From Corythucha ciliata (taxonomy: Eukaryota; Arthropoda; Insecta; Hemiptera; Tingidae), in assembly GCA_038030265.1 (NCBI GenBank), contig CM075938.1, positions 22,483,009-22,547,008 on the forward strand: a DNA stretch of 64,000 nucleotides, given 5' to 3'. The position numbers and the translations under genes were made by a program. The notes under the pieces are model-generated. The model ran no database searches. It was not told where the DNA came from and saw only the letters and a program-made list of their open reading frames with translations. Shown here piece by piece: positions 12,840-25,500 of the stretch (its first letter is position 1; every line of letters starts with the position of its first letter).

Positions 12840-14333
12840 TGTTCTGAAGGAGACTTTTTTTTTTTCAATTTCTCCGCTCACGCATTGTAATAATATCGCA
12901 CAACAATGATAATAGTAATGTTAATAATAATAATATGTAGTTAAAAACTGAAAAGAGTAGGCATTGAGTGGAAATACCCCCCCCCCCCCGCCGCCGCACC
13001 GGACCTACATCGGAGCCCCCCCCCCAAATAAATCCAATTTTCTCAATTTTAGCTGGCAATATTGGAGTTTTCAAAACGTTTAGCCACGTGAGCCTAAAGA
13101 ACAGCGAAAAATTAACGTGGCTTCTCACGTTCAGTTGTAGACTTGCCCATAAGTTTGTTCAGAAGTTTCGAGCCCATGGGACTCGATAGATGACCCCTTA
13201 TGGGGGGGGGGGGCGTTTTTGGCTGGGGATGGTTAAAATGGACCTGAATATCACTCACTTAACACATTCAATGCGTCTTGGAAAGCCAAGCCGGCCCCAG
13301 TGACGTGCCCATTATACTCACCCGGCGACTTCTTCACAATCACTGACAATAAAAACCTCCAAAATCATAACTGAAAACGAAGCGATCCTGGTGGTAGAAT
13401 GTAGTCTTTCGCACACAGAAACCAAGGGACGGACCTCAGATACGTACTAATAACGCCTGACGGAGATTGAAAAAAAAGAAGGACTGAACCATAGCAAGAT
13501 GTCTCAAGACATCATCCGTCAGCCCGAAAACACGGCATGATGTCTATTGACATCATACGCATTGAATGTGTTAAGCCCTCGGCGGGTTGAGTAAAAATTG
13601 CCAAAATTTAAAATTGCACGGAATCGCGTATCTTTAGGGTTTTCGACTCGGGGAATCCAACAATCGAAGAAACGAGCCGTTAAGACGAACCGTTCAAGGA
13701 CGGATGGAATGAAAATTGTCAGATGGGGCCAAAGCGTTATCCAAGTAAGTACCAAATCTCCTGTTCATACATGCATAAAACTTGAAAATCCACATTTTTC
13801 CATGTTTAAGCTTATTGGGGGCCCTGAGCGGGATCCGAACCCCACACGCACACTCGACCCCCAGAAACTCGATCTGGGTGGTTGCCCTGAAACCCGAATC
13901 TTGGAGGTCCCGGCTGCTCACCTCCAGGCCTGAAGAGAACCGTGAAGGCAAAACAGGGCCTGAGGAAATTAAATTGGGACTGGACGCCGCGCCGCTGCCC
14001 AGTTCAAACATCAACACGGTTTCCTCAATTTTGCCAAGTTGAGCCGGAGATCGTAGTGCAGTGGCAATTTTCATAATTATCTGGAGGGTCCAAATCCTCA
14101 GCGTCATTCGCGTTCGTCACGAAAAGCCAAAATTTCACCTTTCTTCATGAGGTGGCCGTCAACTCGAGGTTTTTCCGCCAGGTTTTAAGAAACACAGTTG
14201 TCCTCCAGTAACTTGTAGGATCCATTGTCTCATTACTTTTTTGACTCCACAAGCCTTGGAGGAAGTTTGCGGGGGTGGGGGGTAGCCGCATGGGGCGGCA
14301 AAACCAAATTAGCCCCGGGGCGGCGAAAAGCAA
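12840..14333. other. No gene seen
   Basis: Contains G/C runs and, at 13810-13840 (minus), a B-box-like GGTTCGGATCC that may belong to an old tRNA-derived element. Frames of 111-137 codons here overlap on both strands and are not convincing. Confidence 0.45.
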
Positions 14334-14389
14334 GATCCGGCCCTGTCCTGTCAAACTTATTTCTGGGAACCCTAAGATGATTTTGGAAG

Positions 14390-14830
14390 AACCAAATCCA
14401 CGAAATTTGATTTTTTTTCAAAGAGCCAGCCCAATAAATTGGTTTCTTGAAGGTGGAGACCACAAAAATTGTATAGTTCGACCCAACCCCACAAAGTTGG
14501 TTTTCAGAGAAGCTCAACCTGTGAACTTGATTGATTCATGGCCAAATCCACGATAATGGGGTTTTCCAAGACGCAATGGGCAATAGGGTTTTCCAAGAAG
14601 AAGAGCAGATCCACGAAATTGGGGTTTCAACGACCAAACCCAGCGAAATTGGTTTTTTGAATAGAAAGACATGAAATTTGTTTTTGAGTGATCCAGAACT
14701 GCAAAATTGATTATTGGTGTGCATCCACGTGAAATTAAGATTTTTGACTAGCCAAACCCGTGAAATTATGGGTTTTATTCAGAGCCAAATCCACGAGCGA
14801 AAATTGTTTTTACAATCATCCACGTCATTT
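14390..14830 (-). repeat. Degenerate array, CCACGAAATTGGTTTTT type
   Basis: About a dozen units of 35-45 bases (CACGAAATTTGATTTTTTT, GCGAAATTGGTTTTTTGAA, ...). They are the reverse complement of the 3290 type. Just left is a hAT-like terminus, GATCCGGCCCTG (14334-14345). Confidence 0.7.
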
Positions 14831-14858
14831 CATTTCCTCTGTGATCGACTGCTGCAAA

Positions 14859-14863
<5 letters not shown>

Positions 14864-14894
<31 letters not shown>
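14864..14894 (+). repeat. Run of 31 T
   Basis: Pure T homopolymer at the left break of the foldback element. It could be the reversed poly(A) tail of an inserted retroelement or simple expansion. Confidence 0.95.
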
Positions 14895-15362
14895 CAGAAA
14901 CAGCTTGTTACACACGCAGTAATTGTTGATGAGCCTGTTGGAAAAAGCACAAAATTTTCTATTTAAGGAGTCTATTTTTATCCAGATCAGACGATCCGGA
15001 CGACATCTAATACTCTTTGAATCAGTTTATCAGCGAGGAAACTTAATTTTCTGACTATCACCAATACTTCTTGAATTAAGTTTCCTCGCTAATAAGCTGA
15101 TTCAAAACGTAGTAGATGTCGTTTGATCTTATAAAAGGCTCTTTAAATAGACACTTTTGCGCTCTTTCCAATCGGCTCATCATTTTTGCCATTGCAACAA
15201 TTATCACGTGTGCAACAAGCTGTTTCTGAAAAAAACAGAAAATGACGAATATCTCGGAAACAAAGTGGAATTTCGGAAAAGTGCAAATGGTCATTTCGAC
15301 AAGAAATGAGATGCCCCGTCACTGGTTTTTCTCTCTCTGTCCAGTCGCTTTTTGTACACCCT
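14895..15362. mobile_element. Foldback element with a CAGGGTGT-type end, truncated on the left
   Basis: Left arm about 14895-15075 and right arm about 15075-15240 are inverted copies (CAGAAACAGCTTGTT..., GAAAGAGCGCAAAA..., GCGAGGAAACTTAA). The right end finishes TACACCCT followed by GT, like the ends of the 8175 element. Both also share the stretch around GTTGGAAAGAGCACAAAATT. The left arm stops at a run of 31 T (14864-14894), so the left terminus is missing. Confidence 0.75.
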
Positions 15363-15389
15363 GTAAAAAAAAAAAAAAGTTTTCCCTCA

Positions 15390-15990
15390 ATATCCTGTGA
15401 ATTAGCACTTTTTCTCAATTTTATCCGCGAATTAGCGATTTTCACAATTTTAGCTGTGAAATGGTGGTTTTTGGTTTACTATTCATTCTGAATAATACAG
15501 CTGTTTTCGGTGTTTTTTTACAACCCACTCTCTAAATGTTTCTGTGTACGTTTTAACATGTATAGATTCGATTTCTGCAATGTCCGTCCGCCGTCCGGGC
15601 CATATCTTACCTTAGGATTGCTCGAAAAAATTCATTCTTTCGCACATAGACTCCATTTTGGATCTAGTTGGTCCTAACATCTGATCTGTTTGATCAAATA
15701 ACTCCCTGGCGTTTTATGCGCCAAAAGCGGGTCCAAAATGGGGGTTTTCAAAGATTTTGAGATCATAGGGGTGTGGGGTGTCGTTTTTCATGTAATTTCA
15801 AGCCGGATTTGACTATTCATGAATAATAAACCCATGTGTAAAATTTGCAGCGTATTTCACTTTTAGCGTTGAATTAGCGTTTTTTCCTAATTGTAGCCGT
15901 GGACTCGACCCAAGAACAGCACATTAGCGCTTTTCACAATTTCAGCTGCGAATTAGCGTTTTTCTCTATTAAAGCCGTGAAGTGACTTTG
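15390..15990 (+). repeat. Degenerate array, TTTTAGCCGCGAATTAGCG type
   Basis: Good units at 15395-15480 and 15860-15990 (CTCAATTTTATCCGCGAATT, CACAATTTCAGCTGCGAATT) with an interrupted middle. Confidence 0.65.
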
Positions 15991-16033
15991 CGAAAAATGA
16001 CCATTTTTCTGGTGGATCTGTTTTGGGGCGTTT

Positions 16034-16386
16034 CACATGTGTTTCCCGACCCCCTCCAATCACACCTCGCCTACTCGGCATTGCGTAAATTATCGCCGTA
16101 TTTCTGCACCAATCCTAGATTTCTGCACTCGCGTACGAACTTGCTTTCCTCAATAAGTCGCCGAAAGAGCGTGAATTTTCAATGTAAAAGTTCATGCGGG
16201 GTTTACAGTTATTTCAGGGGTGAAATATGAAAAAAGAAGATCGTACGGTTGAGCGGAATTTCCTGAAGATTTAAAAAATGAGACCTTGACATCCACTATC
16301 CACGATTGGTGCAGAAATACGGCGATAATTTACGTAATGTCGAGTAGGCCAGGCATGAATGGAGGGGGTCTAGGAAACACATGTGC
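16034..16386. mobile_element. Foldback element, about 353 bases
   Basis: The left arm (CACATGTGTTTCC...GACCCCCTCC...CGCCTACTCGGC...AAATTATCGCCGTATTTCTG) is mirrored by the right arm at 16305-16386. The arms are about 80 bases and the loop about 190 bases. No coding potential. Confidence 0.75.
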
Positions 16387-16389
16387 AAG

Positions 16390-19300
16390 TACAACTCAAC
16401 TCAACTGCTAAATGTTCAGCTTTAATGCTAATCAGCCTGTTTGAAGGGGCAAAATGGCGGTTTCCGATTGTAGCTGGTTTCGAAAAAAGACGAATTAAAG
16501 AAGGATTGGCAGCTGCCCACCCTTGCTCACTCCTTGCTGCTACGCGCTTGGGAGGCCCCGCGATAATTCTCAACTAGAGACCCCAAAAGGGCCAGAAACG
16601 ACCCTGCTGATGGCAAGGATGCGCGACCTACGCCCTACGTTCGCAGAAAAAAAAAGCCTTGACTCCTCAAATTAACTGAAATTTTGAACCCAGAATGTGT
16701 TCTTTTTTGCACCTAAAACAAATAAAGACTCGAGATTGCAACGCACTGCAAGAAGACAGTAGCAAGGGGGGGAGGTTATACTGTCCCTAATAACATCAAT
16801 GATAAGCGTTGGTGGGGTCGTTTGTAGAAAACTGTAGCTCTCGGGTTTTGATTGTTTGGATAAGAAGAGAAGGGTATCTGTTATACCAAGGCAGCTTCCT
16901 TTTTACTTACATCTATCTAACTTTCTAGAAATAAGTTTGTCGCGAATCTTTGGATGGGCTTCCTTCTTGCTCGCCGCGAAAATGAGGCTCCGTTCCTGCA
17001 GCCACTTTCAGGAACTCCCTTACTCTATACCCCCCCCTCCTCTCACTCAATAGTGTCGGAGGCGGTAGGGAGTGGCATACATCCTTTTCCTTTTTGGGCG
17101 CCCTTAAATTTTGAACCCCTTCGCTCCCATCAACCATTTAGAGTCGTTATCATCTCTGTAAAAGATATTGTTTATAAAAGGGAACAAGTTTCAGAAACTT
17201 GTTAAATTGTTCCACTCACTCCCTCAGATTCCCTGCCTGAGTGCAAACTTCCCCTCTACCACCCCGCAGCATTCAACAACCCATCCGCCCCTTCATAGTG
17301 TCTTCCTTTTCCTTTTAGAACGACTTAACAATTAGCGCTACCCTTCCCCTCCCCATTTACCACAAAATACTAACGAGAGAGAAAACAAGAGTTGTCGAGT
17401 GGGATTCCTCCTTATATATAAAGTTGCCAGGCTAATTGCTCAGTTATTACTCTATCAAGAAGTGCCGAGGGAAGGTCTTAATGAGAGTTTTTAGTTGCCT
17501 CCAAAACCCGTTTATTACTCACCCCCCCCCCCACACCAATCATGCGATCGTTGTGAGTTTATAATACTTTACCACCTCACTCCTATTTTCTCTCGGTCCA
17601 ATCTTATGTACAAAGTAAAAGGCACTTCATTAAAACTAGAAGGAAGATTTGTATTAAATTGTTTCCCCTCCCCTCCAATGCTCATAGCCTGGCTGCACAA
17701 TCTTCACAACGTCTGTCCAATCTTTTCTTAAGGGTGGCTGTTGAGAAAAGTATGGTTTGCGTGTAGGGGGAGACGTTGTTTAAAGTTACAGTTGCGCTAC
17801 AATACATATACATATAGTACGTCAGATAAATTTTCAATTTGAAAAGCAACGATTGCGGAGAAGAAAGCGTAAAAACTCGCATTTCCCGGAAGTTTTTTTT
17901 TTCGCGGTAAATCAAATTACACGCCCTGAAAGACCGTGCAAATGTAACGTGTGTTAGGCGCTCGTGGGATTCAACTAAAAATCCTCGTTATTGTCGGTTT
18001 ATGTAAATTCGGTGGATTGGGTGGAGGAAGGGGGCGATAGAAAAAGAAGGGAAAAAATATGTTTTTTTTTGAGTCATTTGGAGAGGAGTTTATCAAGAAA
18101 TTAGTCGACCATTCAGAAAAAAAAAAGATCGAAAGAAGGCGCCTCCACCAGGAGTGGTTCCCCTCTTAAGAAAAGCGAAGAAAATCTCTTTTGAGTTGGA
18201 ATGAAAAGCTTTCCGACAAGGACTGTCAATTGAGTGTTTGGAGAAGGGGTAAGTGAGATCGGGAGGAGAGTAGGATTTTTTAAAAAAGGAAATAAAATGT
18301 AAATGAAGGATTAGGAGACCCCCGCAGACTTTCTCCAAACAGCGGCCTAACACACTTAGTCACATGAATTAGGTGCCTATTGTCCGGGCCCTTACGGTCC
18401 ATTTGAAGCCAATATCCACTTGCTAATTGGTCCCTTTTCTCGGGCTTACCCCCTTCGTCAAAGTTTTTTTTTTTTTTTTTTTGGCTCCCTCAGTCTCTCT
18501 CACTTTTACCACGCCCTCCTTTTCATCCCTTGTAGCAGTAGAAAAGGGAAGTTGTCAGTTGTAATTGTGTTAGCCATTGTGAGGGATTTTAACGTTCCAC
18601 GCTGTTCTGTTGCCTATGGAACGTTGGGACAAGCATTTTTTTTTTTTCCTGAGTATTTCGCTGCGTCGACCCTTGCTTTAAATACAATGCTCTCCCAATT
18701 TTGAAACTCTTTCCACAACAGAACCCTTTATTTTGTTCAGATTTAGTTTCTTGTTTTTGTCTTCGTCTATCATTCTTTCCCCTTAAACGAGCGGTTTCAT
18801 TCTTGTCTATAGTCTCATTAAATGTTCTCCCAACTCCCTATCCAATGAACAGACAGTATACAGAATTTAAACCTACGTAATGAGGGGGGGGGGCTTTGGA
18901 ATTGTTAGCCTTAATAAGTCTTTCCGAAGTTATGAAAATAAAGTGAAACAAAGAGCAATCGTCCTGCGGGATTCTTTAGCAATTGAATAGCGAAGGAAGT
19001 GGAAGTGAGTTCTTTAAAATGAAGTCAGGCAATTATGTGCGGGGCGGGGAGAAGGGCCGCTCATTAAGGGCACAATGTGTTTTATTAGCGTGCCTCCCTC
19101 CCACAGCCCTACACATCAATCTCCCTCACTCACTCACTCTCTCTCTCCGAAGAAAAATTAACTTTGTTATTGAGAGTGCTTCCCTTTCTAGCTCCGATCC
19201 CCCCCCCCCCCCGATATTAATTTTGACCACTTGACACGCTCCATCCATACTATTATGCCCTTCGAAAATCAAATTTGGCAGGAGCAATTGTTTGGAAATG

Positions 19301-19465
19301 TCCTCTCTTTTCAAATCGCAGCCCTCCCCTCCAGTACCAGTTTTGTTTACGATAACCCCCACTCCCGTTCACCTGCTCCAGATCGTCGAATATTATTACA
19401 GCCTCCGTTTTGGCCTCTGACATTCCATTTTTTGATTGAAAAATATTAAAGCATTCCCCATAAAT
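16390..19465. other. No gene seen, downstream of PEX1
   Basis: Pyrimidine-rich unique sequence with T and C runs. No exon-like conserved motif on either strand. This is the gene-free flank past the PEX1 poly(A) signal. Confidence 0.5.
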
Positions 19466-19469
19466 CTAA

Positions 19470-19475
19470 TTTATT
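19470..19475 (-). promoter_or_regulatory. Poly(A) signal of PEX1
   Basis: AATAAA on the minus strand, about 47 bases past the PEX1 stop codon, is the expected hexamer for 3' end formation. It implies a very short 3' UTR. Confidence 0.7.
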
Positions 19476-19521
19476 AAACAGTTTCAAGTACATAGGTATA
19501 AATAAACACTTTTTAAAATTC

Positions 19522-22500
19522 CTAAGCCAGCGTTACCTTTTGCTGTGTAAGTCGTGATAGTGACGGATTTAAAAATCCTGAGTAGCTAAAAATGAAAAAA
19601 TAAAAATAATCGTTACTCCTGGGGTGGACGAGAAAAATGAATTGTGACCCCTCCCCACCCGCCACTCATTAACACTGCCACACAAGAGGAACTCGCAGTA
19701 ATAAATAAACGGATCAAGAAACCCCCGCCCTATTTCAGACAGAATGATACCCAAAGAGTAAAGAATTAATTATTTACTCACATTGACTCGTATCTCTGCC
19801 TTTCAGTTTCACTGAGCGTCGGCTTGGACGAGCGTAGAGCTTCTAGAAGCTGGTCCCGCTTGACGGTTAACGTCACGTCAGATTTTTGCCCCTGCTAAAT
19901 AAATAAAACAATCGAAATATACAGAAATATTGGGAATATTATTCGTTATGCTACCCCTTTTGATGCACCGTTAAAACCATTCAAATAAACACGCTAATAA
20001 TAAAGATTTAATAAGTAATAGAAGAAGATAACGAAACCCTCGTAGATACCCCCCCCCACCGACACCTCACCCATCCGCTACGTGAATAGTTTATAATTTG
20101 ATTAGTAAGGCGCAATCTCCTCCACACCCCCAACTACATTCCCATCTTAGGGTTTCTGTTTCCCGTTAAAGCACCGCGGAGAAACGCGACTTCCCCACCA
20201 ATTTACCTCGACAACTCGTGGATAAGGGAGATGATGGTAAGGGCCATTAAAACCGTGTATGACATTAAGAATATGCGGAATATCAATGGCTTATCGTCGG
20301 TAAAATAGCGACGGTGGTGGTGAGGGAGGGAGGAAATTACTATAATTAACCCAGTGAAATACCTCGAAAAGGCGAGTGTGGAATGACAGAGGAAAACAAC
20401 GAACTTACGTTTGTAATTTCGTTGATATCGATGTCAACATTGCCAACTGAAAAATAATTAATTAATTAACATGATAATAAAATTTTGGTGGTGATACTGA
20501 GCTCATACCTAGAGTGTCTATGAGCATCATTTGTGCGGACGTCAAAACTCCTTTTAAATCAGCCCCTGAGTAACCTTCGGTTAATTTGGCGAGTTCCATG
20601 AAATCCACATCACCGTCAAGAGAGATTTCGCTACTGAGGGCACACAATATTTCAAATCGCTCGGCCTAAAACGTAGTAAATGACCAAATAGAACTCCCCT
20701 CGCCCTCTAACCGTCGCAGCCAAAAGCAAGGAAAAAAAAAAAAAAAAGTAGCGAACCTCGTTCGGAAACGGACAATGAATCAAAGTACCAATTCGACCAG
20801 GTCGCAACAACGCCGGATCGATTAAATCCGGACGACTAGTGGCCGCGATGACAAACACACCGGTCAGTGGTTCGACACCATCGAGAGCCGTTAGAAACTG
20901 ATTGACGACTCGGTCGGTTACTCCGGTCTGATCTTGACCCCTTCGCGGAGCCAAACTTTCAAATTCATCAAAAAATAGAATTGACGGTTTGGCCGAAGAT
21001 GCTCTGAACGATCGAGGGATTAGAATTTCAATTAAATTTTATAGTGAGTGGGAGGGGGGAGAGGTTACTTGTTGAAAATGTTCCTGACGGCCTCTTCACT
21101 CTGGCCGATATATTTTGACATCAATTCAGGACCCTAAGGAATCGAAAATTAATAATAATTTCGCCCTTTATAAAATCATTCAATGCAACTTACCTTCACC
21201 ACGATAAAATTTAGGCCGCTCTCGCGAGCCGAAGCTCTCGCTAAAATCGTTTTCCCACTCCCCGGCGCACCATACAGTAAAACGCCCATTTGCGGCTTCA
21301 GTGGACACTGGTTCATAACGTGTGGGTACTAAAAAACGTATAAATATTAATTATTCTCCTAATTTATAATTAAGAGAGATTTAAACTCACTTTAGATGGC
21401 CACAGGATCATTTCAGTCAATTTCCTTTTCGCCTCGTGTAAACCACCCACGTTCGACCAACTGTAGGTCTTTTCCTTGAGTAAATTCATTCCACTAAGAT
21501 AGGAAGGTCTAGTTTCAATCAGCGCAATGGTCAAATCCGAATCTTCAATCGTCGCCGCGCTGGCGTTCCAGTCTACGGGGTGTAGCTGGTGAGTAAAAGA
21601 TGTGACTGTAGATGGGGGGAGGGGCGTCATTACCTTTTCTTTTACACGCTTCGAAATAGGCGCGCCTCGCCACATTAACCAAATCAATCGGTAGAAATCC
21701 TTCAGTCGTTTTCCCAGCATTATCGATCGACTCGTTGGTAACATTCAAATGGGGCGAGTGTTTCACGAGTAATTCTTTCAAAATGTTGGACCTGCTAACC
21801 TGAAAAAAAAAAAAAAAATAAGGCGATTATTTACCCAATAGATAGGGGCTCGATACGAGGGAAACACTAATTAAAGGACCCAAACTTGAGTTAGATCCGC
21901 GATTTCAAAGCATCTTGTAAACAATGATCTGCCTCGTCGACTATACAACCGGCCGTTGACGGCCGAAGGCGAACTGGCCGTTCCAATTAATGTGATAGTG
22001 TGTTTGTTTTGAAATTCTTCGAACAGTGCCAGTAACTTATGAGAGACCCTGTAATTGAAAATGAGGGAATTAGCGGTGGATGACGGTCTACGCAGAGCCG
22101 TCGAGTTCTCTCAGGGGGGAAGGGGCGATTGATGAAGGATTCCTCCCGGGTCCGGGTTTTTTAGGGGGCCCAGAATCCGGGAACTACGTTTTTAAAATGC
22201 AGGATAAATTTGGGGGAAAAAATGGATGAAAATATTCCTCATTTGTGATTGAAAACACCCAGTATCGCATGTTTCGAATTTTTGGCATTTTTTGACGATG
22301 GATTCGGCAAAAGCACTTTTTTATGTAAGGATTATTTATTAGCCATGTTCGACAAACATGAACTATTTTCTGTGACAATAAGGGCTGCTCAAAGTTTTGC
22401 AAACGGGGATTCGCGTATCGACGTCCCATAGGTATGGGTCAGAAAAACTTATTTAACGAGTCCCTTTAAAATTAACCATAAGCGATTTTTTAGTTAATCA

Positions 22501-25500
22501 GCAATTTTCCGGCAGAAATGACCATTTATCTGACGAAAAAATAATTATTTTTCTTAATATTGTTAGCGAGATCGCTTAAACTACGAGGGTTAGTAGGTAG
22601 TGCATGCAAAAAGCTGTAGCCGCAGGAGCCTATATTGTCTGTGTTCCCTCGTTGAGGTGCGTTAAAAACGAACCGGGTTCGGCTACTCGCCATCTTCAGC
22701 GTAAGGAAGTAAAACTGAAACTCGGTTCGTTTTCGACGCACCTTAACGAGGGAAGACTGAGAACAGGCTCCTACGGCTACAGCTTTTTGCATGCACTAAT
22801 TATTTCTCTATTCAAAATCGCTTCTTTTGACCAGGATAATTTAAACGAGCCTTTGTAAATATTTAACAAGCTAAAATCATCAACAAAGCCTTGTCCAAAG
22901 TTGTCCATTGAGCGGTACAGAGTGTGCCGCATACCAAAGTAAACGAAAAATTGTCACTCCGAGCTGTGGGATAGAGCATTTCACTGCAGAGAATTTCAAC
23001 ATTTTTAGTTAAATTAGTGATTATTTACAATTTACTAGCGCGGGAATTAAGTTATGTGTGAACGCCTCACTGGCATATACCTTGCCAGTCATCACTTTAT
23101 AAAGCACCTGCAGCGTGTCTTGATCCAGTAAACGCGCGGGAAATATTTTTAATTAATTTTTAAAGTAATGAGTTCGCGATGGAGGGGGTTTTGACAGAAG
23201 TGACCTTGTGACGTCGAAACCGCTAGCGTGTTTTGACAGTTGACAGGCTTATCACAAGCAACCGAACCTGAACGCTGGTTTCAGTGCTCTTCAACTGAGT
23301 ACACAGTTTGGATGCAACAAGGAAAACAACATTTTAGTGCATTTAATTTTTCTGACGAAATAGGATAATAAATAGGAACGCAGCACACCAAGGCTGGCCA
23401 ATTACTATTTTAATACTACTACTTTATGACTATTTTAATTAAAACTAACTACTCCCGGCTGTTCCGGCTATTTCGCTTCTACTTTTAAGACACCGGCAGT
23501 TCGGTTGTACCGGCAATAAAGGATTTTAATCGGTAGCTGAACAGCATTTCGACCGACTTAGCAAGCCGTGAGCCAGTGGAAGTTCTCGACCCAAGCGGCC
23601 CTCGATGAGCCACTCTGAAGTCGAGAGAATCGACTAAAAAACCACGGATAACGTACAATACTGTCTTTTTTAGTAGTCTTAGGTAGATTTAGGAGAAGCC
23701 CTACCACCACCAGTCACATTTCTTATGAATTATACGTACTCCTCCGAGGGACTCATATGGACCAGGTACAGCTCAAATCGGTCGACTTTCAGATAATTCC
23801 CCTAAAAATCTTGGAGCGGAGTTACTTATGTTTCCAAAAAATTTAACTTTCCATCAGTCGAGCCGTGTGAACCGTTACGCGGATTTTTCCTGGTGATAAG
23901 GAAATTTCCCGTAGACGATAAGACCCCCCCTCCTCCTTCTCCTCAACGTATGTAATGCGCTGTGGGCGATGGCAGAAACCATTCTCGCGGATTCGGCTCT
24001 TCAAAAAACCAATTTCATGGCCTTGGCTCTTCAAAAAATCAATTTCACGGCCTTTGCTCTTCAAAAAACCATTCTCACCGATTCTGCACTGAATAATAAC
24101 CGATTTGGCTCGTTAAAACACACAATTCCGCGTGGAGGCACACTGAAAAAACAATTTCGCTGGTTTCACAGAGTAAAAAATCAATTTTCCGGGTGCGGAC
24201 CACTCAAACCCCATTTTTTTGGATGTTCAAAAACGGGGTTCAATAGTTGAAAATCCCAATACCCCATTATCGCGGATTTGGCAAAACCAATTTTGCGGGA
24301 TTGAATCACTAAAAAAAAAAATCGTGGGCATTTATTAGTCACCGAAGAACCTATTCTCGCAGATTGGGCTCTTCAGGAAACGAAATACGTGGGGTTGGCT
24401 CACTCAAAAAACGACGTTCGCGGGGGTTTTGCTCTTTAATGACACATTCTCGTGGATTTGGCCATGAATACATAAAACTAATTTCACAGGTTGGGATTTT
24501 CTAAAAATCATTTCGCGGGGCAGCGTGACTGAAAATAATGATTTCGGGGGGGGGGGGGGGGGTAGCAATTGGAAATCTGAATTTTGGGGGCTTAGCTCTT
24601 CGTTAAGTGAATTTTGCAGGTTCAGGTTGACATTTAAATAACTTCGAGGGTACCCAGAAGGTTCTTAAACATGTCTTAAACATTAAAATCAATGAAAGAT
24701 TTTTTAAAGCGAATTTTTAAAAGTGTTGAGTGGGGGTATGATCATTTCAAAAGTTGGAAATTCATAGTGCAGTGAAGAGGGGGAGGGCGGAGTAAGACGC
24801 GTCTTTTAGGCGTTTCCGTACTTTCCGGCACCAACATCGACGCGACAACGACACGTCACCGACAGTGGCGGCGCAAGTATTTTGGTTCAAGGGGGGCGAA
24901 CATTAAGGCTCTCCCCCCTACCCTTTCCCACCATACCCTTCAATACCATCCCATCCTTAGTTTTCATCGATAGAAAGGTGAAGTGTAGTGTAGTTCTCAA
25001 TTTTAAGTAAATAGAGGAGACAAGGCATTGAATGGAGGTGCTCAATAGTCTTGAATTTTCAGCATTTTGGGAATGATTTGAATGTAGTATACAACGGCCT
25101 GATTCTTGATAGGTTTTTGACTAATAGTATTTTTTTTATCCTACATGATACTAAAACCGAATTTTACAGCCGCGAATGAGTCCAAAAGTGTCTCTTTTCA
25201 TGCCCAGGAGCTAAAGTATTTTTCACACGACATGCTCCGAAAGAAGTCATTTTCTCTACCCAAAAGTGACTGGGAAATTGACCATTACCGCACAGTGACA
25301 TTCGAGAAATTTTCTGTACTGATCCAGAGAATATTTTCCGTCCTAGTACGTGAACTAACACACGAGAAGTCAGTGGTCAGTTTGTCAAAGTCCTTCACAA
25401 CAAAAACCAGGAATTCCAATCGAGGATAGAAGGTGGATAGTATTTTATAGAAAACTTCAATCAATTTCTTTTCTTACTAAGGGGAGTCGTATGTTCATCA

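Noticed and set aside
13694..14107. 137-codon minus-strand frame
   Set aside because: Overlapping plus-strand frames of similar length and no motif. A B-box-like stretch suggests repeat origin.
19782..19894. PEX1 ending with the TGA just past exon 16
   Set aside because: A GTGAGT donor precedes the stop, and an in-frame exon downstream restores the conserved C-terminus.
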